Positions 51,453 to 60,619 of a stretch of DNA of 64,000 bases are shown in pieces. This DNA is from Niabella insulamsoli. GTDB taxonomy: Bacteria > Bacteroidota > Bacteroidia > Chitinophagales > Chitinophagaceae. The notes below the pieces were generated by a model that was not told where the DNA came from, did not search any database, and worked only from the letters and a program-made list of their open reading frames with translations. Made by a program: the position numbers and the translations under genes. Location of the stretch: assembly GCF_039652435.2 (NCBI RefSeq), contig NZ_CP190246.1:2914001-2978000 (forward strand). The letters are read 5' to 3'. Within the stretch, counting starts at the first letter, position 1. Each line of letters opens with the position of its first letter.

Positions 51453-53990
51453 ATGAAGACTAAATTTATCATGGCTGCTTTCGCTTTGTCGATAAGCCTT
51501 TGGAGCCATGCACAAAAAAATACCAAATCAGAACAGTTTAAAGTAAGCGGGTCTTGCGAAATGTGTAAAAGCAGGATTGAACAGATTGCGCTGGATTTCC
51601 ACGTTCATGCTGCTAAATGGGAAAAAGCAACCCAAACACTGGCTATTACCTACGACAGCACAAAAACCAACGGCCAAAAAGTTCGGCAGGCCCTGGCCGA
51701 TGCCGGTCACGATAACGAAGAATTCAGAGCGCCCGAAAAAGCCTACGACAAACTTCCCGCCTGTTGCCGGTACAACCGTTCCGGCACACCCGGAGATGCC
51801 ACCACGGCTTTATCTATTATGGGCGTGGTGCTCGAGGAAAGCACCAAAGGTAAACTCAGTCCGCTTTCAAATGCTACTATCAAAAATCTAAAAACGCACG
51901 AACAGGTCATTTCAGACAGTGCGGGCACATTCGCCATGAACGGCGATACGCCCACACAAATAGCGGTAACCTATAGCGGCTTCAATTCAGACACCATCGA
52001 AGTAGGCGAAGGCCAGATGATATCGATCGTTTTAAAGCGATCTGCCTCTGGAACGCTGGACGAGGTGATTGTCACTTCCCGGTCGCGGTCCTCCTATGTT
52101 TCTTCGCTCAGCGTGTTAAACAAACTGAATTTAACCGCAGGCGAATTAACCAAGGCAGCCTGCTGCAACCTGTCCGAGAGTTTTGAAACAACGCCTTCGG
52201 TTGATGTCAGTTACAGCGATGCTGTAACCGGCGTTAAACAAATTCAGCTGCTCGGATTATCGGGCAACTACACCCAACTACTCACAGAAAATGTACCCGA
52301 GATTAAAGGGCTGGCGGCTCATTATGGCATGACCTATGTGCCAGGACCCTGGCTGGAAGGCATTCAACTTACCAAAGGCGTGGGATCGGTGGTCAACGGC
52401 TATGAAAGCATTGCGGGCCAGATCAATCTCGAAGAAAAAAAACCTGACAATTCCGAATCATTATTTATAAACGCCTATGCCAATACGATGGGGCGGCTGG
52501 AAGCGAATATCAATACGGCTCATAAACTCAATAATAAATGGACTGTTGGACTGTTGGCCCACGGCAATTATAGCGACCGAAAAGTAGACATGAATAGCGA
52601 TGGCTTTTTGGATATTCCAACCGGCTCTCAATGGAACCTGATCAACCGCTGGAAATATCTCGATAATAACGGATGGATTATTCAATTTGCTTTAAAAGCG
52701 ATGAACGACCAGCGCTATGCGGGCCAGATGAATTTTGACCGCACCACAGACAGGAACACCACCAATGCTTATGGAGTGGGCGTTCATGGCCAACAATATA
52801 GCTTTACCAGCAAAATCGGATACATTTTTCCGCAACATAAATACAAAAGCCTCGGTTTGATTTTGTCGGCCGGCCGCTACACCAATGATGCCTATTACGG
52901 TCTGTCTGACTATAACGGGAAGCAGCATACGATTTATGGCAACCTGATTTATCAATCCATTATCGGCAACACCAACCATAAATTTAAAACAGGCTTCAGT
53001 TTTGCGAACGAGAACTATGATGAAAAATTCAACACTCAGGTTTTTAAACGTAATGAAATCATACCCGGTTCTTTCTTCGAATATACCTATACCCCCGACG
53101 AAAAATTGACCTTACTCGCGGGCATCAGAGCAGATTTTCATAACCTGTACGGTGTGATTACCACGCCCCGCGCCCATATAAAATATGATTTCACTCCTAA
53201 AACCAACCTTCGGCTTTCCGGCGGCTCCGGCTTCCGGGTTAATAATATTTTCGCCGAAAACGTGGGCGTATTTGTCAGTTCAAGAAATTACGAAATCCTT
53301 GCCCCTTCTTCCTCCTATGGCTATGGGCTGAATCCCGAAAAGGCATGGAACTACGGCTTGAATTTTACGCATAACTTCAGGTTAAATAATCGCAGCGGCG
53401 CTTTTGCTTTTGATATGTACCGCACTTCGTTCCAAAATCAAACAGTGGCCGACATGGACGCGGACGCGCAAACGATTTCCTTCTACAACCTCAATGGAAA
53501 ATCTTTTGCCAATTCCATTCAGGCGGAAGTAAACTATGAGCTTTTCAAAAATTTTGACGCCAGAATGGCTTATCGTTGGCTCGATGTGAAAACTACTTAT
53601 AAAACCGGGCTGATGGAAAAACCATTTGTCGCGAGGCATAGGGCATTTATCAACCTTCAGTATGAAACGCCCAACGAATGGACATTTGATTATACAACGC
53701 AATGGCTCAGTAAAAAAAGAATCCCTGCCACCGGCGGCAACCCGGTCGACCTGCAAATGCCGGCTTACTCACCCGCTTATATCCAAATGGCAGCGCAGGT
53801 AAGTAAAAAATTGGGCAATAAATGGGATGTTTATGTAGGTGGGGAAAACCTGACCAATTTTGTTCAGGAACATAGAATTATCGATGCGCAAAATCCCTTC
53901 GGCCCTTATTTCGACGGATCGCTGACATGGGGGCCTGTGGTGGGCCGTATGATTTATGTGGGAATGAGATGGCGTTTATCAGGAGAGTAA
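51453..53990 (+). CDS. TonB-dependent receptor with an N-terminal HMA domain
   Basis: After a signal peptide, a heavy-metal-associated-type domain (C35-x2-C38 in GSCEMCKS, about 25-95) ends in LPACCRYNR. A CarboxypepD_reg-like segment (about 110-195) and a TonB plug (LNLTAGELTKAACCNLSESF) and barrel (about 340-845) follow. Placing a metal domain in the periplasm ahead of the plug suggests metal binding during uptake or sensing; copper is the likeliest ion. The preceding HYC_CC_PP gene and the CopA block support a copper role. Length 845 is normal. Confidence 0.9.
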   Translation: MKTKFIMAAFALSISLWSHAQKNTKSEQFKVSGSCEMCKSRIEQIALDFHVHAAKWEKATQTLAITYDSTKTNGQKVRQALADAGHDNEEFRAPEKAYDKLPACCRYNRSGTPGDATTALSIMGVVLEESTKGKLSPLSNATIKNLKTHEQVISDSAGTFAMNGDTPTQIAVTYSGFNSDTIEVGEGQMISIVLKRSASGTLDEVIVTSRSRSSYVSSLSVLNKLNLTAGELTKAACCNLSESFETTPSVDVSYSDAVTGVKQIQLLGLSGNYTQLLTENVPEIKGLAAHYGMTYVPGPWLEGIQLTKGVGSVVNGYESIAGQINLEEKKPDNSESLFINAYANTMGRLEANINTAHKLNNKWTVGLLAHGNYSDRKVDMNSDGFLDIPTGSQWNLINRWKYLDNNGWIIQFALKAMNDQRYAGQMNFDRTTDRNTTNAYGVGVHGQQYSFTSKIGYIFPQHKYKSLGLILSAGRYTNDAYYGLSDYNGKQHTIYGNLIYQSIIGNTNHKFKTGFSFANENYDEKFNTQVFKRNEIIPGSFFEYTYTPDEKLTLLAGIRADFHNLYGVITTPRAHIKYDFTPKTNLRLSGGSGFRVNNIFAENVGVFVSSRNYEILAPSSSYGYGLNPEKAWNYGLNFTHNFRLNNRSGAFAFDMYRTSFQNQTVADMDADAQTISFYNLNGKSFANSIQAEVNYELFKNFDARMAYRWLDVKTTYKTGLMEKPFVARHRAFINLQYETPNEWTFDYTTQWLSKKRIPATGGNPVDLQMPAYSPAYIQMAAQVSKKLGNKWDVYVGGENLTNFVQEHRIIDAQNPFGPYFDGSLTWGPVVGRMIYVGMRWRLSGE

Positions 53991-53998
53991 GTAAAAGG

Positions 53999-54023
53999 TT
54001 CACCTGCTCTTTAATGGCAGGTG
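53999..54023. terminator. Hairpin between the TonB receptor and the lipoprotein gene
   Basis: TTCACCTGC and GCAGGTGAA pair around TCTTTAATG. T-runs are weak on both sides, so it is a probable, not certain, bidirectional terminator. Confidence 0.5.
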
Positions 54024-54027
54024 AATC

Positions 54028-54522
54028 CTATTTTATATTCATATTTTCAATAAAAAGAGAACTGTCTTTGGCGTTATAAGCGAAAACATATTGCCGGCTG
54101 ACCTTTGATCTGTTTAAAATAATTTGACTGGAATTCGCTTCTTCCCGTTTCGGCATTTTATGATATTTATAGGTGATAATTAGCGTATCCTGTGTCGCCT
54201 TCCGAATCTTTAAATCGGAAAAACGTGTTTCCAGCATATGAGCAACATCTTTGCGGGCATCGAGGCTGATTCGAAAGACATCATTAAGGTCGTGCGGCCA
54301 CGCATTATATCGAATACGATAGCTTTTTAAACCATCAATCAACCCTGAAGGTGGATAAGACGCAGCCAAGCGCATCTCCTTCTTTTTTGCAGTAGCAAAA
54401 GTAAATATCGGTTCGTACTCGCGGCTGTAATGCCCCGGATCACCCACCGTCTCCACCCATTTTTGAGTACAGGCTGTAAGCAGCATCACTACTAGTATAA
54501 AAAAAAAGAGTCGTTTTTGCAT
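54028..54522 (-). CDS. Hypothetical lipoprotein
   Basis: A lipoprotein signal (lipobox LLTAC, Cys 18) precedes about 145 residues with no family I recognise. Basic residues are frequent and the protein ends in short strands (QYVFAYNAKDSSLFIENM). It converges with the TonB receptor and lies after the sulfatase on the same strand, with about 120 bases between. Confidence 0.7.
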   Translation of the reverse strand: MQKRLFFFILVVMLLTACTQKWVETVGDPGHYSREYEPIFTFATAKKKEMRLAASYPPSGLIDGLKSYRIRYNAWPHDLNDVFRISLDARKDVAHMLETRFSDLKIRKATQDTLIITYKYHKMPKREEANSSQIILNRSKVSRQYVFAYNAKDSSLFIENMNIK

Positions 54523-54642
54523 AAGTCAGGTTTTGGCATTTTATCTTTTCTAAAAAATATGATTCAAAGCTCCTACCGTGTGAAACTCATTTCAATGAGG
54601 CAAGACTTTGATTGGACGAAGCCAGACACATTTTCGTTGCGG

Positions 54643-56043
54643 TCAGTCACCATAAAGGCTACGCCAATCGGGATAAACGGTGCGCTCCTTTGCATCTTTT
54701 CCTCCACTCGTCGGCAGTGGCGGAAGCCGGTCAGCAACCTTTTTTAGCAAATCATAGGCTTGCTGCTGCTGCGGCGTTCGTTGGATTAAATTATCTTCCT
54801 GATTCAAGTCTTTTGCAATCTCATAAAATGCGCCATTGGTATATAATTTAAATTCCTGATTGCGCACATAAGCCTGGCTTCCTGATTTGTTGTTTCCCCA
54901 ATAGGGCTGATAATAAAGCGCCTGCCATTTTCTGGAGTTCGCTTTTTTGCCAACAATCTGTGGCAGAAAGCTCCTACCATCAACTGTGGTAGCCGGCGCC
55001 CCGACAATCTCAGCAAGCGTAGGATAAAAATCGGTAAAATCAACCAAGTCGTTGGTTTGAGATCCGGCAGGTGTTTTTCCTTTCCAGCTAATGATCAGCG
55101 GCACATGAGTACCCATATCAGTGGTGGTTCCTTTGCCGCCCTGAATGACGCGGCCCATCCATTCGGAACTGATATTCCGGTTAGTTCCATTATCGGCAGT
55201 GAAAATAATGATGGTGTTTTCGAGCTGATCCAATTCCTCCAGTTTCTTTACGATCTTACCTACGATTTTATCTAAATAAGCTACCATGGCGACAAAATTT
55301 TGTTTCTGCGAGAGTGCATCTTTCGGCGCTTTATTCATTTCCGGCCCGCGCGATGCGGCGCCGATATTGTCTGGCGTGGGCACAAACGGATCATGCACTA
55401 ATACCGTGGGATAATAAACGAAAAAGGGTTCGTTCCTGTTTTTCTCCATAAAATCACAAAGAAAATCTGACATAATATCGGGCCCATAGCGATCTCTGTT
55501 GTCTTCGGTGGTCAGATGCCTGCCGTTCATTTCCAAATAAGGGCTCCAAAACCGCTCTCCTCCCGGCAAGCCGTTGGCGCCGTTGATGGTGGTCAGCTGC
55601 CATAAACAATATTCGTCGAATCCGGCTTTGTTGGGGCGCGTTCCATCTGACGCGCCGGGCAGATCGTAGATAACGCCGTTTAGTTGCCATTTGCCTGCAA
55701 TCGCAGTTTTATACCCCGCCTCTTTCATAACATGGGCGAAGGTTTTTTCGCTGGGATTGAGATAAGAGAAGTGTGTGTAATTGCGAAAAGAATATTTCCC
55801 TGTCATTAGTTGCACGCGCGAAGGCGTACAAAGCGGCGTCGAATAACAATGATTAAATCGTAGCCCGCCCTTGGCCAGCGCATCAATATGCGGCGTTTGA
55901 TATTCTTTTGAACCGTAAGCGCCAAAACACTCCCAACTTACATCATCGGCCATAATAAGCACTACATTGGGCGGCCGTGAGGATTGAGAAAAAGCTACAA
56001 AAGTGCAACCGATAATAAATGTAAGGAGAAGGGCTTGTTTCAT
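54643..56043 (-). CDS. Secreted sulfatase
   Basis: From the ATG at 56043, a signal peptide ends AFSQ; the fold starts PPNVVLIMADDVSWE. The active-site motif is C72-T-P-S-R in LCTPSRVQLM; FTADNGTNR completes the metal site. Length 466 is normal. It differs clearly from the sulfatase at 14717-16303, so it likely serves another substrate. Maturation needs a formylglycine-generating enzyme not in this window. No SusCD pair is adjacent. Confidence 0.93.
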   Translation of the reverse strand: MKQALLLTFIIGCTFVAFSQSSRPPNVVLIMADDVSWECFGAYGSKEYQTPHIDALAKGGLRFNHCYSTPLCTPSRVQLMTGKYSFRNYTHFSYLNPSEKTFAHVMKEAGYKTAIAGKWQLNGVIYDLPGASDGTRPNKAGFDEYCLWQLTTINGANGLPGGERFWSPYLEMNGRHLTTEDNRDRYGPDIMSDFLCDFMEKNRNEPFFVYYPTVLVHDPFVPTPDNIGAASRGPEMNKAPKDALSQKQNFVAMVAYLDKIVGKIVKKLEELDQLENTIIIFTADNGTNRNISSEWMGRVIQGGKGTTTDMGTHVPLIISWKGKTPAGSQTNDLVDFTDFYPTLAEIVGAPATTVDGRSFLPQIVGKKANSRKWQALYYQPYWGNNKSGSQAYVRNQEFKLYTNGAFYEIAKDLNQEDNLIQRTPQQQQAYDLLKKVADRLPPLPTSGGKDAKERTVYPDWRSLYGD

Positions 56044-56125
56044 GAACAAAAAATTTGGAATTCAATTTACATAAATAAACTTTGAATGCCGGCGTTGATC
56101 TTTGTTCAAACTTCAAATAAAAAAT

Positions 56126-56866
56126 CTACTGGTTAGCAGCGTCATTCCAAATCTCCCAGCTTAATTCCGCCTGGCCAACAAGCATTTCGTACCCGTTTTT
56201 AATCAGCGCGCCTTTGGCCGCTCCTTTTTGAAGGAATAACGTCATGGCCGGGTTATAGACCAAATCGTAGAGATAATTTCGCGCCGTCAGGTATTCATAG
56301 GGAATGGCTGGCGCCGTGTCAACCTTGGGGAAACTGCCCAATGGCGTAGCATTGATGATTAAGGGATACGCAGCAAGCGTAGCTTCATTCAAATCTTCAT
56401 AAACGAAATCCGCGCCTGGCTGCCTCGATACGAAAGCGTATTCAATCCCAAGCTTATTCAATATATGCAAAACGGCCTTAGCTGCTCCGCCTGTTCCCAA
56501 GATCAGGGCTTTTTTGTGATGGGATTCGAGCAAAGGCATCAACGAAGTTTCAAACGCCGGCGCATCAGTGTTAAAACCTTTCAAACGGCCGTCGTTTATT
56601 TTGATACAATTAACAGCGCCGATCTCTGCTGCATCCGCATCTAAAGAATGGAGAAAAGGCAGCACCTCTTCTTTATAGGGAATGGTAACATTGAGCCCTT
56701 TTAAATCGGGATGCCTCGAAAGCAGGCCTTTCAGCAAATCGATACCTTCGAGCGGAAATAATTCGTAGGCCGCATGCTCAATGCCTTCCTTCTCAAATTT
56801 TTCAGTGAAATATTTTTTGGAGAAAGATTGCGCCAGAGGCATGCCGATAAGTCCGTACAAATTCAT
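56126..56866 (-). CDS. aroE: Shikimate dehydrogenase
   Basis: The 246-residue enzyme reduces dehydroshikimate with NADPH. The substrate loop LNVTIPYKE with catalytic Lys (about 61), the dinucleotide motif ALILGTGGAAKAVL and NATPLGSFP are present. The start overlaps the stop of comA by one base (TGATG), so they are translationally coupled. Confidence 0.93.
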   Translation of the reverse strand: MNLYGLIGMPLAQSFSKKYFTEKFEKEGIEHAAYELFPLEGIDLLKGLLSRHPDLKGLNVTIPYKEEVLPFLHSLDADAAEIGAVNCIKINDGRLKGFNTDAPAFETSLMPLLESHHKKALILGTGGAAKAVLHILNKLGIEYAFVSRQPGADFVYEDLNEATLAAYPLIINATPLGSFPKVDTAPAIPYEYLTARNYLYDLVYNPAMTLFLQKGAAKGALIKNGYEMLVGQAELSWEIWNDAANQ

Positions 56867-57639
56867 CAGGCCGAAGGCTTTTTATCAAGATATAATTCAA
56901 AGGAATCGCCGCGAAGGCCGATACGCATCGCTTCCAATGCGATCACTTCGTTGGGCGGAATATTGCCAAGATTTACATTGCAGCCTATAAGTTCAAGAAA
57001 ATATAATTGCTGCGCTTTTTGCGGCGCCTCCCAAATTATTTTTTCGGCAGGGATCTGGGTAAGAATTTCCTGGACAAGCCCTTCGCGCACTTCACCGCTT
57101 CCGCGGTAAATGCCGACATTACCGGCCTCCCGCGCTTCGGCTATCACATAGGAAGACCCCGCTTCAAGTTCTGCCCGCATCAACTCGATCCATTTATAGG
57201 GCGGAATAATATGTGTCGCATCTTTACTGCCCACTTCGCTCAACACGGTTCCATATTGGGTCAGCTTTTCAATGTAGCCACATTTTTCAGCGTGCGGGAT
57301 TACGAGCGATCCGTCGCTGACTTCCATGTAGTCGATCCCAAAAGATTTACAGGTGTCGATATAATCCTGGAGCTGGTTGCGCACCAGGTAAGCTTCAAAC
57401 AAAGTGCCGCCAAAATAAACGGCCATTCCGAAAGATTTGTATAAGGCAATTTTTTCTTCGAGCCTGGGCGTTACTACCGCAGTTCCAAAACCCAGTTTCA
57501 CAATGTCGACATGGGGTTGAGATACATCCATAAAGTTTTTAGCTTCTTCGAGACTAAGCCCTTTATCCATAACCATCGTAAGACCAAAAGATCGTGGTTG
57601 CTTATTCCTTTCCGGTAGTTGAGTCAGATTAAACTTCAT
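56866..57639 (-). CDS. Phosphosulfolactate synthase (ComA family)
   Basis: ComA joins sulfite to phosphoenolpyruvate to make phosphosulfolactate. The TIM-barrel protein shows DIVKLGFGTAVVTP, YFGGTLFEAYLV, DYMEVSDGSLVIP and VIAEAREAGNVGIYRGSG, close to the family pattern. Length 257 is normal. In archaea this leads to coenzyme M; in Bacteroidota, which make sulfonolipids, a sulfonate-precursor role is plausible but not shown. It overlaps aroE. Confidence 0.9.
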   Translation of the reverse strand: MKFNLTQLPERNKQPRSFGLTMVMDKGLSLEEAKNFMDVSQPHVDIVKLGFGTAVVTPRLEEKIALYKSFGMAVYFGGTLFEAYLVRNQLQDYIDTCKSFGIDYMEVSDGSLVIPHAEKCGYIEKLTQYGTVLSEVGSKDATHIIPPYKWIELMRAELEAGSSYVIAEAREAGNVGIYRGSGEVREGLVQEILTQIPAEKIIWEAPQKAQQLYFLELIGCNVNLGNIPPNEVIALEAMRIGLRGDSFELYLDKKPSA

Positions 57640-57723
57640 TCCCTAATTCAAATTAGTATAGCGGCAAATGTATTATATTATGATCAAAAATTAGAAACTT
57701 AATAGCCGCTGTGTTAACGCAGC

Positions 57724-59148
57724 TTATTTTTTGCGTTTCTTGTATTTGAGAATGAGATCAGCCACCTGCTGATGTTGAAGCAGGGCGGGATTAATTTGCA
57801 ATATTTTCTTTAAATGAGCAGGCGCCTGCACCAGCGCTTCTTCCAAAAAGACTAAGCCCTGCTTTTTGCTGCCGAGCGCGAAAGCCAACAACGCCTTATA
57901 ATAGATAAAAACAGGTTTATCCTTTGTCATAATTGTAGCATGCTTAACCTGCCGCGACGCTTCGTCATAATAACCCGCATCGTAAAGGCATTTGATAAGC
58001 GCTTCCCATCCTACCGCTGATTTGGGCTTCAGCCGCACGACGGTGCTAAAGTGCTGAATCGCCTCCTTTATAAACCCTAATTGCAGCTTACATTCTCCCA
58101 TCAAAATATGATACTCGGGCTTATTTTTTTTCAATTTCATTGCGGCGTCGAGCTGCTTGACGCTCAGATCATATTTGCCTTCCTTGTAATAGGTATAGGC
58201 CATTTTATAAACCAAATAACTGATATCTGGATTCAAGTGGGAAGCTTTGCGATAGTAAAAGCGGGCCTGCGCATAGTTTTTCATTTTCTCATAGCAGTAA
58301 CCAATCGCTTCGTAAATAACATCTTCCGGCTTCGACAGCTCCAACACCTTTTCAAGATTTTCGATCGCGTCTTTATACTTTCTCAACCGGATGTAGGCAT
58401 CGCCAATATTGCGATAAGCATAGTCCATTTTTTCATCAATCGCGATAGCATACAGATAGGCATCGATTGCTTTTTCATAAAGCTTCAAACCCTGAAAGGC
58501 GGCTCCGAGGTTGAACCAGGCCAGCTCATTGTAGGGGCTTTCGTCAATTAATTTTTTATGCAATTCGATACTTTCGGCATTGCGTCCGGTGTAGTCGGTC
58601 CAAAAACATATTTTATATAAAGCCTCTTCGTTTTCGGGCTCCTGAAGCAAAATTTCTTTCAGGCAGTCAAACACTTTTTCAAAATCCTCATAGTCGTCAT
58701 ACACATCCGCCAGCTCGAAAAGCAATTCAATCCGCTCCTCGCCTGTGAAAAGATTTAAAGCCTCCTTTAAAAGCAGCACCGCTTCTTCCTGGCGGTCGAG
58801 CGCCAAAAAAGCTTCCGTTTTTAGGATATAAATATCGATGTTGCTGTTGTCGAAAATCGAAGCCTGCTCCAAAAGTTCGAGCGCCTCTTCATATTTGCGT
58901 TTATTTAAAAGTAAATCTGCTTTTTTAATTAATAACGCGCCGGAATAGGGAAATTGTTCAGTAGCAATTTCGACCACCTGGTAGGCTTTTAGAAATTGCT
59001 CCTGCGATTCGTAATACTCGATAATTTTCTCAAATGCTTCTTCTTCAATATACGATCCGGCTCTCCCCCGCCTCAAATTCTCATAGCGCTGTAGTAATTC
59101 GTTCAGTTCCTGATCCCTTTCTTCATCGTGCTGCGAAAACTCCTTCAT
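57724..59148 (-). CDS. Tetratricopeptide repeat protein
   Basis: From the ATG at 59148, about 474 residues form a dozen TPR-type helix pairs (for example YEEALELLEQA, ENLEKVLELSKPEDVIYEAI-type steps with conserved Ala and Gly, and YYRKASHLNPD). No signal peptide or catalytic domain is present. TPR proteins scaffold complexes; the partner is unknown. It is a soluble cytosolic protein by appearance. Confidence 0.88.
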   Translation of the reverse strand: MKEFSQHDEERDQELNELLQRYENLRRGRAGSYIEEEAFEKIIEYYESQEQFLKAYQVVEIATEQFPYSGALLIKKADLLLNKRKYEEALELLEQASIFDNSNIDIYILKTEAFLALDRQEEAVLLLKEALNLFTGEERIELLFELADVYDDYEDFEKVFDCLKEILLQEPENEEALYKICFWTDYTGRNAESIELHKKLIDESPYNELAWFNLGAAFQGLKLYEKAIDAYLYAIAIDEKMDYAYRNIGDAYIRLRKYKDAIENLEKVLELSKPEDVIYEAIGYCYEKMKNYAQARFYYRKASHLNPDISYLVYKMAYTYYKEGKYDLSVKQLDAAMKLKKNKPEYHILMGECKLQLGFIKEAIQHFSTVVRLKPKSAVGWEALIKCLYDAGYYDEASRQVKHATIMTKDKPVFIYYKALLAFALGSKKQGLVFLEEALVQAPAHLKKILQINPALLQHQQVADLILKYKKRKK

Positions 59149-59324
59149 AATGCCTCCCGTTTTAATAGATGACGACCCAACTGATAACACTTACTAATAT
59201 ATATTAGTTCATTAATTTCCGGCCCTCTAAGTTTTCCTCCGAATGTGCAAAACTAATTTTTTCGACCTAGCGTAAAAATGTTAACAAAATTCTAAAGTTT
59301 ATTATTTTTTGTCATAAAATTTCT

Positions 59325-59332
59325 TATCTTTG
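59325..59332 (+). promoter_or_regulatory. -7 element before a small secreted-protein gene
   Basis: TATCTTTG matches TAnnTTTG. It overlaps a GTG at 59332 that could be read as a start, which supports the ATG at 59365 as the real one. Confidence 0.6.
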
Positions 59333-59364
59333 TGTCGTATTTGTATTATACAAATCTTATTGTT

Positions 59365-59712
59365 ATGATTAAGGCTATCTTTTTAAACCTATTGTTCATC
59401 TTTTCCTGCTCGGCCGCTTTCGCGGGTGAGGAGGTTGTGGAGAACGATCTGGGCAAAGAAAAACCCAAGAACGGTTTTTCGCTCGATCAAAAATCCGCTA
59501 AGCAGGTGCATTCTTTCTCTTTGAGATCTGGTATGTACTTTAAAGGTGAAAACATCATCAATGTTGAATCTCGTGCTACTTCAGACTACGATTTCAGCAT
59601 CAATCTTCAAAAAAGTCAAAGCAGTTATTTATTGCCTTACAAAAAGAAGGCATTGCTTAACAAGTTGACTTTTAACCCCAACGAGCTACTCCGTAATTAT
59701 TCCGGAAAATAA
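59365..59712 (+). CDS. Small secreted hypothetical protein
   Basis: From 59365 a signal peptide (about 1-18, SCSAAFAG) is followed by about 95 residues without a known family. The mature part is basic and hydrophilic, with FSLDQKSAKQVHSFSLRSG and LNKLTFNPNELLRNY. An intrinsic terminator follows, so it is a single-gene unit. Confidence 0.7.
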   Translation: MIKAIFLNLLFIFSCSAAFAGEEVVENDLGKEKPKNGFSLDQKSAKQVHSFSLRSGMYFKGENIINVESRATSDYDFSINLQKSQSSYLLPYKKKALLNKLTFNPNELLRNYSGK

Positions 59713-59747
59713 ATACTTGCTGATTGTTTGCGAAAAATCATTAAAAG

Positions 59748-59775
59748 AATCCCGGAAATTCCGGGATTTTTTAGT
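59748..59775. terminator. Terminator between the small protein gene and the GLPGLI-like gene
   Basis: AATCCCGGAA and TTCCGGGATT pair and are followed by TTTT on the plus strand; A residues on the left give partial function on the minus strand. Confidence 0.8.
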
Positions 59776-60430
59776 TTTGATTCTGTTTGGAAAATTCGGT
59801 GTAAGACATGACCCTGTATCCAGATTTGGGAATATCAAACTTAGCAAGTGACACCGGTACAAATTCTATATTAGACACGGTAAAAGTTACTTTGTCTTTC
59901 CCTCTCGACGCATCGTATTGCATGGCAAGGCCTGGAAGCCCTTTGTTGATACTTTGCAGGTTTTTATTTACAGGAATGAGTTCTTTTGTAAAAAATACGG
60001 TAAACTTCGTGCCGTCTGCCAATTTACCAATCGCCTTCTGACAATTGTACCCCGCTATTTTTTTGAATTCGTCCTCAATTTTATAAGTCACGCCTTCGTA
60101 GCGCTTATTGTATGCTTTCCATTCGGAAGGCGAGTAAGTAATTAAAAATTTTTTCTTGCCATAATCCTTAATATTCACCGCCGTTCCAGCCTTTTCATCG
60201 AAAATCGTAGTAGAAACACCCAGCGAACTGATAAAGTCAGACCGGCTCATATTCCCTTTCACATACACGATATTAGTGGCTCCGTCCAGCATATCAGCAC
60301 GTTTTGGTGTATTATTATCAGTCGTCACCACAATATCATAATAAACAGTAGCATCAGTCAGTTTTTTTTGCGAGAACGAAATCTTCGCAATTAACATAAG
60401 GGCCACTACCGGGAAAAAGCGCGTTTTCAT
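59771..60430 (-). CDS. GLPGLI-like secreted protein
   Basis: A signal peptide (about 1-20, ending ISFSQ) precedes a beta-rich domain with YDIVVTTDN, IAGYNCQKAIGKL and the name-giving KGLPGLAMQYD. The pattern matches the GLPGLI/DUF4412-like group of Bacteroidota outer-envelope proteins. Function is unknown. It is a single gene with terminators on its 3' side. Confidence 0.75.
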   Translation of the reverse strand: MKTRFFPVVALMLIAKISFSQKKLTDATVYYDIVVTTDNNTPKRADMLDGATNIVYVKGNMSRSDFISSLGVSTTIFDEKAGTAVNIKDYGKKKFLITYSPSEWKAYNKRYEGVTYKIEDEFKKIAGYNCQKAIGKLADGTKFTVFFTKELIPVNKNLQSINKGLPGLAMQYDASRGKDKVTFTVSNIEFVPVSLAKFDIPKSGYRVMSYTEFSKQNQN

Positions 60431-60580
60431 CTCTATTTTTTTAATGTTTTAGCAATGTGGGCATCTCTCCTAAATCATCCTAAAACCACCCTGCTTAAAA
60501 CAAACAAAAATCAATTTTTGTATTTACGAATGTAATCTGTAAGCTCACCTTAGACGCTACAAGATAATCAATAAGTTGCT

Positions 60581-60612
60581 TAAAAAAAATCCGGGCGCTT
60601 ATAAACCCGGAT
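60581..60612 (-). terminator. Terminator of yidC
   Basis: On the minus strand AATCCGGG and CCCGGATT pair around TTTATAAGCG and are followed by TTTTTTTT. Confidence 0.85.
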
Positions 60613-60619
60613 TCTGTAA

